From: JBBBNV01 sp037137075
GTDB taxonomy: Bacteria; Bacillota; Bacilli; Paenibacillales; NBRC-103111
Assembly: GCF_037137075.1 (NCBI RefSeq)
Contig: NZ_JBBBNV010000016.1
Location: 1 to 64,000, forward strand
DNA: 64,000 bases
Direction: 5' to 3'
In this document: one piece after another, positions 15,499 through 23,539 of the stretch
Layout of the letters: each line of letters begins with the position of its first letter
Numbering within the stretch: position 1 is the first letter of the stretch
Notes under the pieces: generated by a model
What the model saw: only the letters and a program-made list of their open reading frames with translations
Database searches by the model: none
Told to the model about the DNA's origin: nothing
Program-made: the position numbers and the translations under genes

Positions 15499-17469
15499 AT
15501 GAAACTCGATTGGAGACGCCTGGGCCAAAATTTTAAACTGAAGCTAATTGTCGCGTTTGCCCTTATCCTGATGATACCGACTGTCACCGTAGGTTTTCTT
15601 TCCTTCAACAGTGCCCAGTCTGAAGTACGGCATCAAATGATGGTTAGCGCCAATACAAATGTTGCAATCCTGAATGAAATTATTTCCAGCTCTATTGAAT
15701 CCAAAAATCATGATTTGCAGTTTTTTTCGAAAAAGCTGGACCGCTTTACCTATAACAAGCCGACTGTACAGGCGATGTTCGACGAATATCTTGCGCTGCA
15801 TCCCGAAGTGAACAGTCTTTCGTTCGGCACGGAGGACGGGCAATTTTACAGCTCCCCCGATATTGATCTTGGGGCGGATTTCAATCATAAGCTTCGTGAC
15901 TGGTATAAGCTTGCGATGGCATCCCCAAATAAAGCGACCGTTACGCCCCCCTACGCTTCATCAGGGACAGGAGAAGTGATCGTCAGTCTTTCCCAAACGA
16001 CACCGGACGGTAAAGGGGTGTTCACCATCGGCCTCGATCTCCGCGATTTGAAGAAAAAGGCGGAAAGCGTAAAGATCGGCCAGGATGGCTATATGGTGCT
16101 GCTCGATCAAACCGGGAAATTTATTTCCCATCCGACCTATGCCGCAGGCTCGGAGACTGAGGAGGAGTTTTGGAAGAAGCTGTATGATGGAGAGAAGGGC
16201 GAGTTCGCATACCTGTTTAACGGGGCAAGCAAAGAGATGGCATTTATGACGAATCCGCTCACAGGCTGGAAAATCGCCGGCACGATGCACACGGATGAAA
16301 TTTCGAATGCCGTGTCCCCTATCTTCAGACAAACGCTAATTACGATGCTGCTTTGTCTGGCGGCTGGATCGGCGCTTATTGTTTTCATTCTGCGTTCCAT
16401 TGTCAGACCGATTCAGCGTATGAAGCAGCAGGCGGTGCAGATGAGCGAAGGGGATTTAACCCAAGAGATTCGTATTGAATCCAACGATGAAATCGGCGCT
16501 CTTGGACAAGCCTTCGCACAGATGCAGCAAAACCTGCGTTCGCTTGTTGAAAATGTAAATCGCAGCGCCGTCCAGGTCGCGGCCGCAGCAGAGGAGCTTA
16601 CCGAGAGCGCGAAGCAGACCAGCGAGGCCAGCCAGCAGGTGTCCGGCGCAGTGCAGGAAATTGCGGACAGCGCCGAAACCCAAACCGGCAGTCTGGAGGA
16701 CAACGCCCGGCAGCTTGGCGATATCGCCTCCGGCATTGCCGTCATTGCGGACAGAACGTCGGCCGTCGCGGATTTGACGAGGCATTCGACCGAACAGGCC
16801 CGGGAAGGCGGCGAGGCTGTTCAGCAAACCGTGGAGCAGATGAAATCCATTTCCTTGTCGGTGACCCGGTCTAATGAGCAGATTCAGCAGCTGCACGATC
16901 ACGTGCAGGAAATTGGCCATATCTCGAATACGATCGGCGATATTGCGAACCAAACCAATCTGCTGGCGCTGAATGCCTCCATTGAGGCGGCCAGGGCGGG
17001 AGAGAACGGAAGAGGCTTTGCGGTCGTGGCCAGCGAGGTGCGCAAGCTGGCGGAGCAGTCCCAGGATTCGACCATACATATTAAGCAGCTCATTCAGGAA
17101 ATACAGCACAATACAGCCGGCACGGTGGCTACGATGGCGAAGGTGACAGGCGAGGTAGAGGACGGCCTGCGAATCTCGAATGATACCATTCTCAAGTTCA
17201 ACCTGATTGTAGACAGCATGAGTGAAACGGGTCCACTCGTGGAGGAGGTCGTGACGATTGTTCAGCGAATTTCCTCGGGAGTGCAGACCGTGGCCCAGGC
17301 CGCGAAGGAGCTGACACTGATTGCCACCGGAAATGCCGCTGTTTCTGAGGAAGTCGCTGCATCCGCTCAGGAGCAGCTTGCGTCCATGGAGGAAATTACG
17401 GCATCGGCGGATTCGCTGACCCAGATGGCCGGGGAGTTGAAGCGGCTGATTAGCACGTTTAAATATTAA
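15499..17469 (+). CDS. Methyl-accepting chemotaxis protein
   Basis: A 656-residue transmembrane chemoreceptor. TM1 is about residues 14-35, an extracellular Cache-type sensor spans about 40-270, and TM2 is about 278-299. A HAMP domain follows (RPIQRMKQQAVQMSEGDLTQ). The cytoplasmic signalling domain has the invariant hairpin tip IGDIANQTNLLALNASIEAA followed by RAGENGRGFAVVASEVRKLA. It should bind a small solute outside the cell and control CheA. The ATG at 15499 has GAGAGGAATTGAG upstream. The gene stands alone and ends before a strong terminator. The ligand is unknown. Confidence 0.95.
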   Translation: MKLDWRRLGQNFKLKLIVAFALILMIPTVTVGFLSFNSAQSEVRHQMMVSANTNVAILNEIISSSIESKNHDLQFFSKKLDRFTYNKPTVQAMFDEYLALHPEVNSLSFGTEDGQFYSSPDIDLGADFNHKLRDWYKLAMASPNKATVTPPYASSGTGEVIVSLSQTTPDGKGVFTIGLDLRDLKKKAESVKIGQDGYMVLLDQTGKFISHPTYAAGSETEEEFWKKLYDGEKGEFAYLFNGASKEMAFMTNPLTGWKIAGTMHTDEISNAVSPIFRQTLITMLLCLAAGSALIVFILRSIVRPIQRMKQQAVQMSEGDLTQEIRIESNDEIGALGQAFAQMQQNLRSLVENVNRSAVQVAAAAEELTESAKQTSEASQQVSGAVQEIADSAETQTGSLEDNARQLGDIASGIAVIADRTSAVADLTRHSTEQAREGGEAVQQTVEQMKSISLSVTRSNEQIQQLHDHVQEIGHISNTIGDIANQTNLLALNASIEAARAGENGRGFAVVASEVRKLAEQSQDSTIHIKQLIQEIQHNTAGTVATMAKVTGEVEDGLRISNDTILKFNLIVDSMSETGPLVEEVVTIVQRISSGVQTVAQAAKELTLIATGNAAVSEEVAASAQEQLASMEEITASADSLTQMAGELKRLISTFKY

Positions 17470-17570
17470 GGCGCTGGCTGCTGGCGGAGGGTAAAGCAGG
17501 AGCCGGAGGCCGCTGATGCCAGCGGCTTTCGGACATAGGCTGCTTGGGCATAAGCATACCCAAGGCGCAA

Positions 17571-17614
17571 AGAGAAGGCGGAGTCCATGTCAGATGGAGT
17601 CCGCCTTCTTAATT
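17571..17614 (+). terminator. Terminator of the MCP gene, abutting a group II intron
   Basis: GAAGGCGGAGTCCAT and ATGGAGTCCGCCTTC (one mismatch) form a long stem with a short loop, followed by TTAATT. The group II intron remnant begins immediately after this element. Confidence 0.85.
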
Positions 17615-18270
17615 GTGCGCCCGGCATGGGCGATAACTTGGCGGTGAAGGTCCGCTACAGACTTGGCAGTAGGAACTGTCAGCTAAAGGCAAGGGTGTCC
17701 ACCGCGAGGTGGAAGCTGAAGGAAGCCGGAGGCAAACCCTCGGTCTGACGAACAGAAATCACATAGAAGGCATGGTGGGGCGGATGAGCTTGCAATACAA
17801 AGCAAAGTCCAATACGGCCCGAATCCCATTATGTAGATGCGGCAGATAGATGAGGGGAAAGTTATCGCTCTTACCCGGAATACGCCGCGAAACAGAGGAA
17901 GGTTCTCCGCAAGGAGGACCGCTGTCGCCGCGATTGGCGAACATCTACCTGAACGAGTTCATGTACATCTGGAAGCAATGGAAGAAGCCGAGGACGAAGG
18001 TGCAAAACCTGCGAAAGCGAGGGATACCGGAATGGCAGGCTTATCAATGGGGAAACACCCGACGGGGATACTGGCATATCGCAGGGAGCGCGGTGTTGAA
18101 TCGCTCGGTTACAAAGGAAAAGCTCGCACAGGCAGGGGATTATGATTTCCCTGCCCAGTACGAGCGTCTACGACAATTGCACGCAAACGGTTGAACCGCC
18201 GTATACCGAACGGTACGTACGGTGGTGTGAGAGGACGGCTACTCAATGAATGGGTAGTCTCCTGCTCGAT
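17615..18270 (+). mobile_element. Group II intron remnant with internally deleted maturase
   Basis: The 5' end reads GTGCGCCCGGCATGGGCG, a typical group II intron 5' terminus with domain I sequence behind it. The 3' end carries a domain V-like hairpin (CGCCGTATACCGAACGG, ACGTACGGTGG, then GAGAGGACGGCT) and a domain VI region ending CTCGAT. Full elements are usually 1.8-2.5 kb, but only about 656 bp remain because most of the maturase frame is missing. The insertion point is directly behind a transcription terminator, which is the known preference of bacterial class C introns. It may still fold but cannot encode its own maturase. Confidence 0.85.
17850..18194 (+). pseudogene. Deleted group II intron reverse transcriptase/maturase
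   Basis: The frame joins two parts of a maturase that normally lie far apart. The first is the RT fingers/palm motif EGSPQGGPLSPRLANIYLNEF (listed in two pieces: EGSPQGGPLSP and RLANIYLNEF). The second is the C-terminal maturase region KKPRTKVQNLRKRGIPEW, AYQWGNTRRGYWHIAGS and VLNRSVTKEKL. The YxDD active-site segment and thumb are absent, so no activity is expected. A clean in-frame deletion of several hundred codons is the simplest explanation. The coding start is not conserved. Confidence 0.8.
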
Positions 18271-18281
18271 TGCTCAAGCTT

Positions 18282-19133
18282 TTATTTTCCGGCAATAACA
18301 CGAATTGCTTCACGCAGCGGCTGGACCGGGCGGCCGAGCAGCTTTTCCAGATCAGCACCTTCAACAGCCAGTGCGCCGTGGCGAATCGCTTTCTGCATAT
18401 CCGTAAAAATATCCACAAGGAAGTCCGGCAGGCCGGTGCCCCGCAGCATCTCCGCGTACGCAGCATCGCTTACGTTTTGGATCTGAATTTCTTGTCCTAG
18501 CACCTCTTGTACCAGCTCAACCAGCTCATCCAGTGTGCGGAGCGGGCCCGACAGCTCATAAATCGTATTCTCATGCCCTTCGCCGGCAAGCACCGCAGCA
18601 GCGGCATGGGCATAGTCACGGCGGGCGGCCCAGCCGATTTTGGCGGTATCCGTAGCATGGACCCAAGGCGCGCCCTGCATAACGGCCTGGATGCTGCCGG
18701 TCTCGTTCTCGATATACCAGTTGTTGCGCAGGAACGAATAAGGGATGCCTGAAGCGCGGATTAGCTGCTCTGTCGAGCGGTGATCGGAAGCAAGATCGGC
18801 TGTGCTGTCCTGTGCATTAACAATGCTGGTATAGGCAATGAAGCGCACGCCGGATTGCTTGGCCGCGTCTATCGCCGCTTGGTGCTGCGCAACCCGGTTT
18901 TCGCCTGCGGTAGAAATAAGCAGCAGACGGTCCACGCCCGCAAAAGCCTTCTCCAGCGTCTGGGGCTGATCGAAGTCTCCTTGTCGGACATCTACGCCCT
19001 TGGCTTGCAGATGAGCGGCTTTATCTGTATCGCGTACACTGACGGCTATATTGGCCGCAGGCACCGTCTGCAGCAGCTTTTCTACCACCAGGGCCCCCAA
19101 TTGTCCTGTTGCACCGGTAACTAAAATCTTCAT
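18282..19133 (-). CDS. NmrA/QorB-like NAD(P)H:quinone oxidoreductase
   Basis: A 283-residue atypical SDR of the NmrA-like/QorB group. The cofactor loop GATGQLGALVVEKL is at the N-terminus, followed by LLLISTAGENRVAQHQAAIDA and SFLRNNWYIEN, which are typical of QorB-like proteins. These enzymes reduce quinones or sense redox state through NADP(H). The ATG follows an AGGGAGGA ribosome site. The upstream region holds two related 21-bp symmetric sites, so it is probably repressed by a dedicated regulator, as is common for HxlR- or TetR-controlled qor genes. No such regulator is encoded in the window next to it. Confidence 0.85.
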   Translation of the reverse strand: MKILVTGATGQLGALVVEKLLQTVPAANIAVSVRDTDKAAHLQAKGVDVRQGDFDQPQTLEKAFAGVDRLLLISTAGENRVAQHQAAIDAAKQSGVRFIAYTSIVNAQDSTADLASDHRSTEQLIRASGIPYSFLRNNWYIENETGSIQAVMQGAPWVHATDTAKIGWAARRDYAHAAAAVLAGEGHENTIYELSGPLRTLDELVELVQEVLGQEIQIQNVSDAAYAEMLRGTGLPDFLVDIFTDMQKAIRHGALAVEGADLEKLLGRPVQPLREAIRVIAGK

Positions 19134-19239
19134 TTGTCAATGTCCTCCCTGCATTGGAATGGTTGTTCTGTTTCTTTTGTCCGGTTGTCTTTTACAAAGC
19201 CGAACCTGCCAGATTTAATCACAGCCTCGGCTTTGATGG

Positions 19240-19260
19240 ATGTAACCAATAAGATTACAA
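19240..19260. promoter_or_regulatory. Degenerate copy of a 21-bp operator upstream of the qorB-like gene
   Basis: ATGTAAC and ATTACAA flank a 7-bp spacer. Length and outer arms match the perfect palindrome at 19480-19500. It lies about 107 bp upstream of the qorB-like start. Confidence 0.4.
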
Positions 19261-19405
19261 CCAGGATGCAAAAAACATCTCTATGCAGACCGGTTGGCGG
19301 CAGCGCCGACTCCCCTCAGGCAGGCTTTTCGGTAAATGCAGCAAGATCCAATACTGCAGCATCTCCGATGCGCACGAATTCGAAGCGCGCGTTGTAGCTG
19401 CGCGT

Positions 19406-19441
19406 CGGTCAAGCAGTCGGTCGAGCAGTCGATCAAGCCTC
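19406..19441. repeat. 12-bp tandem repeat, about three copies
   Basis: CGGTCAAGCAGT, CGGTCGAGCAGT and CGATCAAGCCTC follow each other. The array sits between the two 21-bp symmetric sites. Confidence 0.6.
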
Positions 19442-19479
19442 GGCATGTACCAATCGTCCAACAATGAGAAATTTTATCG

Positions 19480-19500
19480 TTGTAACTATAATAGTTACAA
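19480..19500. promoter_or_regulatory. Perfect 21-bp palindrome
   Basis: Arms TTGTAACTAT and ATAGTTACAA are exact reverse complements around a single central A. It lies in an AT-rich patch about 350 bp upstream of the qorB-like gene. No gene starts immediately to its right. The related degenerate site at 19240 suggests one regulator binding twice. Confidence 0.6.
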
Positions 19501-19784
19501 TGAGATGAATTGTCAATTATTCAATCTGAATTTTTCTATGCAAGCGTGATCCGGCCAAAAAATCAGCGGATTGTGCAGCGAAGAAATGAAGAAAACGATG
19601 AATCATTCATAAGGAAATACACCGATTCAATCCCGGCTCCTTCTTGTACATAATAGGCAGAAGTCATCATGGTTCCATGGGCATTAAAATGTTATCCCGT
19701 CGCCTTGAACGGGGGGAGCGGTCATCAGGCTGCGTTTTGGACCCGTGGCTTCGCCGTAGGCTGCTTACTGGGGGCAGCGGAATA
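19501..19784. other. Intergenic region without a recognised gene
   Basis: No open frame with a ribosome site and no RNA gene was recognised between the palindrome and the terminator of the THUMP methyltransferase gene. Confidence 0.5.
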
Positions 19785-19826
19785 TAAATAAGCCCTTCCG
19801 GCTTCGTATCGGGCAACGGAAGGGCT
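19785..19826 (-). terminator. Terminator of the THUMP methyltransferase gene
   Basis: Read on the minus strand, AGCCCTTCCG and CGGAAGGGCT form a perfect 10-bp stem, followed by TATTTATATT. Confidence 0.8.
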
Positions 19827-19838
19827 GAGAAGCATATT

Positions 19839-20981
19839 CTAGGACCGCGGCGGCAGCGGCCCCAAATATTGATACAAATTACATTCGATTCGTCCGTTGA
19901 ACAGCTTGCGCTTCTTGTCGGCATTGCGGCCGAAGAAGTGCTCGAATTGCTTGTCCGGGCTGATAGCGAACACAGACCAGGTCGAGCCCCACAGCATCGC
20001 CCGGCCGAGCTGGCGGATAACCTTCTCCGCCTCCTTGTCATCGCCGAGACGTTCGCCATATGGCGGGTTCGTGATGATGCAGCCGTATTTGCCGGCATTC
20101 TCCAGGTTCAGCTTGGCGACAGGGGCCACGCTCAGCCGGATTTCCTTGGCCAGTCCGGCGCTCTTGGCGGCAGCCAGGGCAATGTCGATCGTCTCAGGAT
20201 CGATGTCGTAACCGCTGATGTCCAGCGGCTGGTCGTCACGCACGAGATCGTAGGCTTCGTCCCGGGCCTCGTCCCAGCGATCCGCGCCGATACGATCCCA
20301 GTGATCGGCGCTGAATTTGCGCCGCAGTCCGGGCGCAATGTTCCAGCCGATCATGGCGGCTTCAATCGGAATCGTACCCGAGCCGCAGAATGGGTCTACG
20401 AGCGGACGTCCCGGAGTCCAGCGGCTCAGCAGCACCATCGCTGCGGCCATCGTTTCCTTGATCGGAGCCTCTGCAACGAGCTTGCGGTAGCCCCGCTTGT
20501 GCAGGCTTGGCCCGGTCGTGTCAATTGTCAGGGTGGCGAGGTTGTTCAGCAGCGCGACTTCAATGACGTAACGGGGGCCGGTCTCTTCAAACCAGGAGGT
20601 TTGGTAGTGCTGCTTCAGGCTCTCGACAACGGCCTTCTTCACGATGCCTTGGCAGGCCGGAACACTGGAGAGCTGTGATTTATGGGATCGTCCCTCCACG
20701 GGGAACTCTGCATCGCTTGGAATCCAATCAGCCCAAGGCAGCGCCTTGGTGCCCTCAAATAAATCTTCAAAGGTGGTTGCCTCGAACCGCCCCATCTCGA
20801 TCAAAATCCGGTCAGCCGTACGCAGCCACAAATTGGCGCGACAGATGGCGAGCTCATCCCCCTTGAACCGGATTTTTCCGTTTTCGACTTGAACGTCGGT
20901 GTAGCCCAAATCCCTTACTTCCCGGGCGACGATTGCTTCCAGCCCCATTGGACAGGTGGCAATCAGCTGTAGTGCTGTCAT
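19839..20981 (-). CDS. THUMP-domain class I rRNA methyltransferase (RlmL/YpsC type)
   Basis: A 380-residue protein. The N-terminus (MTALQLIATCPMGLEAIVAREV) and following 160 residues form the ferredoxin-like/THUMP RNA-binding module. The methyltransferase part has DPFCGSGTIPIEAAMIGWNIAPG (in pieces DPFCGSGTIPIEAA and MIGWNIAPG) and the N-methylation motif IITNPPYGERL. It resembles E. coli RlmL's N-terminal half and B. subtilis YpsC, which act on 23S rRNA guanine. The frame can be opened at 21092, but the ATG at 20981 begins at the conserved region with GGAGTG about 11 bp before it. Single gene. Confidence 0.9.
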   Translation of the reverse strand: MTALQLIATCPMGLEAIVAREVRDLGYTDVQVENGKIRFKGDELAICRANLWLRTADRILIEMGRFEATTFEDLFEGTKALPWADWIPSDAEFPVEGRSHKSQLSSVPACQGIVKKAVVESLKQHYQTSWFEETGPRYVIEVALLNNLATLTIDTTGPSLHKRGYRKLVAEAPIKETMAAAMVLLSRWTPGRPLVDPFCGSGTIPIEAAMIGWNIAPGLRRKFSADHWDRIGADRWDEARDEAYDLVRDDQPLDISGYDIDPETIDIALAAAKSAGLAKEIRLSVAPVAKLNLENAGKYGCIITNPPYGERLGDDKEAEKVIRQLGRAMLWGSTWSVFAISPDKQFEHFFGRNADKKRKLFNGRIECNLYQYLGPLPPRS

Positions 20982-21276
20982 TCTTGCATTCACTCCATCT
21001 GTTCGGTTATTGTTACAATAAGTATAGGGGAAAGACTGGCCGGTTACAAATACAATCGAACCGGCCGTTACGGAGGGTGCTCGGCGTAACAATCATATAC
21101 GTTCCGTTCTTGACGATGCGTCTGAACGGGCGCTGCCCTTACAGGCGAAATGGAGCCGAAGGATATGGATGACAGCCGCATGATGCAGGCGAAATAACGG
21201 CTGTGCATTGCCGGACAGAAATTCATGTCGGCGGAAAGCCGGATGTTTTACCGGAATATTGAGGAGGAAACGAAGG

Positions 21277-21915
21277 ATGAACGAGCAAAACGCAGAGCAG
21301 TATATGGAGGCGCTGTATCCCGAGGACGATATGCTGACCCTGGTGCAGCAGGGAATTGCCCGTGCGGGCATGCCGCAGATCTCCGTGTCTCCGGGCTACG
21401 GCCGGCTGCTTACACTGCTAGTGCAAATTAGCGGCGCCCGGCAGGTGCTGGAGATTGGGGCGCTGGGCGGGTACAGCGGCATCTGCTTGGCCAGAGGGCT
21501 GGGCGAGCAGGGCAAGCTGACCTCGCTGGAGCTTAAGGCGGAGTTTGCCGAGATCGCCAGGCAGCATATGATCGAAGCAGGCTTCGGAGACAAGGTCGAT
21601 TACCGGATCGGCGAGGCGCTCGATAGCCTGACGCAGCTGGAGCGGGAAGCGGCGCGCTTCGACTTGTTTTTTATCGATGCGGACAAGGCGAACTATCCCG
21701 CCTATCTGGAATGGGCAATCCGGCTGGCTAATCCCGGCGCGCTTGTTATCGGGGACAATACACTGATGCGGGGCAAAACGCTTCATCACGAGATGCAGGG
21801 TCAGGGTGTACGCGGCATGCGGGCCTTCAACCAGGCCATAGCCACCGATCCGCGGCTGGAGAGCGCCATGCTTCCTGCTTATGACGGTTTGGCAATCGCC
21901 CGCGTAAAAGGATAG
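21277..21915 (+). CDS. SAM-dependent O-methyltransferase (CCoAMT-like)
   Basis: A 212-residue class I methyltransferase. VLEIGALGGYSGICLARGLG is the SAM-binding loop, LTSLELKAEFAEIARQHM is the acidic second strand, and FFIDADKANYPAYLEWA carries the metal-binding Asp pattern of catechol/caffeoyl-CoA O-methyltransferases. The ATG at 21277 lies behind GAGGAGG. The open frame extends upstream to 21208 without support. The family includes B. subtilis YrrM-type proteins; substrate unknown. Followed by a bidirectional terminator. Confidence 0.88.
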   Translation: MNEQNAEQYMEALYPEDDMLTLVQQGIARAGMPQISVSPGYGRLLTLLVQISGARQVLEIGALGGYSGICLARGLGEQGKLTSLELKAEFAEIARQHMIEAGFGDKVDYRIGEALDSLTQLEREAARFDLFFIDADKANYPAYLEWAIRLANPGALVIGDNTLMRGKTLHHEMQGQGVRGMRAFNQAIATDPRLESAMLPAYDGLAIARVKG

Positions 21916-22062
21916 GACGACCTTCCTGAGATGCAAAAAGCATGATGCAGGTGCAGGAATCCGGCGGAATAGCGCGTTCCATTGCATAATTAGGATGAAA
22001 GAAGGCGGGCACACAGGCCGGCGGGCATGTTATAGGAGAGCAGACGGCAAAAGCCGGCAGAT

Positions 22063-22116
22063 GGGCAGCAAAACGGATAGATCAGGGAAGCGCCGGGTCT
22101 ATCCGTTTTGGCTGCA
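22063..22116. terminator. Bidirectional terminator between convergent genes
   Basis: Arms AAAACGGATAGA and TCTATCCGTTTT are perfectly complementary, with extra GCAGC/GGCTGC pairing outside. A runs on the left and T runs on the right allow termination in both directions for the O-methyltransferase and the MFS gene. Confidence 0.85.
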
Positions 22117-22141
22117 GCTGACACGGCGTGCGTGAAGAGCG

Positions 22142-23344
22142 CTACGCTTCGGCATTGTCAGGTCTCCCTACCAGCGTGCGCCGCACCCACAGCATATTCA
22201 GCAGCATCAGGCTGCCGGTCATAATAAAAATACCGCGGATGCCCAGCGGGCCGGATAACGCCCCGCCCAGTATCGGACCAAGCATGTTCCCCAGCGCCAG
22301 CGCACTGGAATTCATGCTGAAGGAGCGGCTTTCCATGCCGTCGGGCGTGTAGCGCCGGATGAGGGAATTGACCGAAGGCAGCAGGCCGCCGATACACATG
22401 CCAAGGAAAAATCGGCAAAGCAGCAGCTGCCAGACCGATGTTACGAATGCATGGGGGATGAACACAAGCCCCGCACCCAAGAGACAAAACATCAGCACCT
22501 TCTGTGCCCCGTGTTGATCACTGATGCGTCCAAGAATGGGGGAGGCAATCAGGTTGGAAATTCCGGTTACCGATCCGACCAGTCCGGCGAAGAAGGCCAC
22601 ATATTCTCCGGGCCCAATTAGACGCTGTACAAACAGCGGCAAGAGCGATTGCGGGCTGAGCATGGCAAATTGCAGCAGGATTGTTACGGTAAACAAGGCC
22701 TTCAGCTGCGGAACGGAGCTCAGAAGCCGGAAATTTTCCAGAATCGACATGTTCGGCTGCTTGCGCGCGGCCTGCACGTCAAATGACTCTTTGACCACAG
22801 CCGCCGTCAGGAGCATGGCCGCAAAGAGCAGCCCCCCGGTTAGGAAGAAGATGTACCGGAATCCGATCCAGACCTCAAGCAAGCCGCCAAACAGCGGCCC
22901 AAGAATCGTTCCGGCCACGAAGCCGGATTGCAAAATCCCCATCGCAAACCCCATCCGCTCCTTCGGGGTCGTCGCCGAGACCAGCGCAATGGCCGCCGGA
23001 TTAAAGCCGGCGACTGTGCCGTTCAGCAGCCGCAGCGCGAACAGCTGCCACGGATGCGTAGCCAGGCCCATCAGGCTGATTACAATCGTCATGCCCAGGC
23101 TGGAACGAATCAGCATGACCTTGCGCCCGTGCTTATCGGCAAGCTTTCCCCAAAGCGGCTGAAAGAAGAAGGAGGATACAAAGCTCCCCGCAAAAATAAA
23201 GCTGGACCACATCGCTACCTGATGCGTATCCGTAACGCCAAGCTCCTGTACATACAAGGGCAGGAACGGGGTAATCATCGTCATGCCCGCCATCACCAAA
23301 AAATTACCAAACCATAGCACGGCTAAATTCAGCTTCCAATTCAT
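22142..23344 (-). CDS. MFS transporter, multidrug efflux type (MdtG-like)
   Basis: A 400-residue major facilitator with 12 predicted helices. The loop 2-3 signature is GKLADKHGRKVMLIRSSLG, and RLLNGTVAGFNPAAIALVSA with GILQSGFVAGTILGPLFGG resembles drug:H+ antiporters of the MdtG/YfmO group. It should export small toxic compounds through the cytoplasmic membrane. The ATG at 23344 follows AAAGGGG. It is divergent from the AraC-type siderophore regulator, with no visible link to iron. Substrate unknown. Confidence 0.88.
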   Translation of the reverse strand: MNWKLNLAVLWFGNFLVMAGMTMITPFLPLYVQELGVTDTHQVAMWSSFIFAGSFVSSFFFQPLWGKLADKHGRKVMLIRSSLGMTIVISLMGLATHPWQLFALRLLNGTVAGFNPAAIALVSATTPKERMGFAMGILQSGFVAGTILGPLFGGLLEVWIGFRYIFFLTGGLLFAAMLLTAAVVKESFDVQAARKQPNMSILENFRLLSSVPQLKALFTVTILLQFAMLSPQSLLPLFVQRLIGPGEYVAFFAGLVGSVTGISNLIASPILGRISDQHGAQKVLMFCLLGAGLVFIPHAFVTSVWQLLLCRFFLGMCIGGLLPSVNSLIRRYTPDGMESRSFSMNSSALALGNMLGPILGGALSGPLGIRGIFIMTGSLMLLNMLWVRRTLVGRPDNAEA

Positions 23345-23503
23345 CGGTTCCAGTCCCCTTTGTGTGCTGCGCCATGCTGCTTCCGCTCCGGTGGCTTATC
23401 GCCTGCACTTCTTATTATAGGCCTTGCCGCCGCTTTTGTACAAACACTTCCAGCTTCTCACATTGAATCGGCCATTTCTTTGTCGTACTATCGTACTATA
23501 CAT

Positions 23504-23518
23504 TGAGGATCATTCTCA
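23504..23518. promoter_or_regulatory. Fur box upstream of the AraC-type regulator
   Basis: TGAGGAT, C, ATTCTCA matches the 7-1-7 Fur inverted repeat with one mismatch. It lies 22 bp before the ATG of the Btr-like gene, close to its expected promoter. Confidence 0.65.
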
Positions 23519-23539
23519 GTAAGGAAAGGTTGAAGTCGA

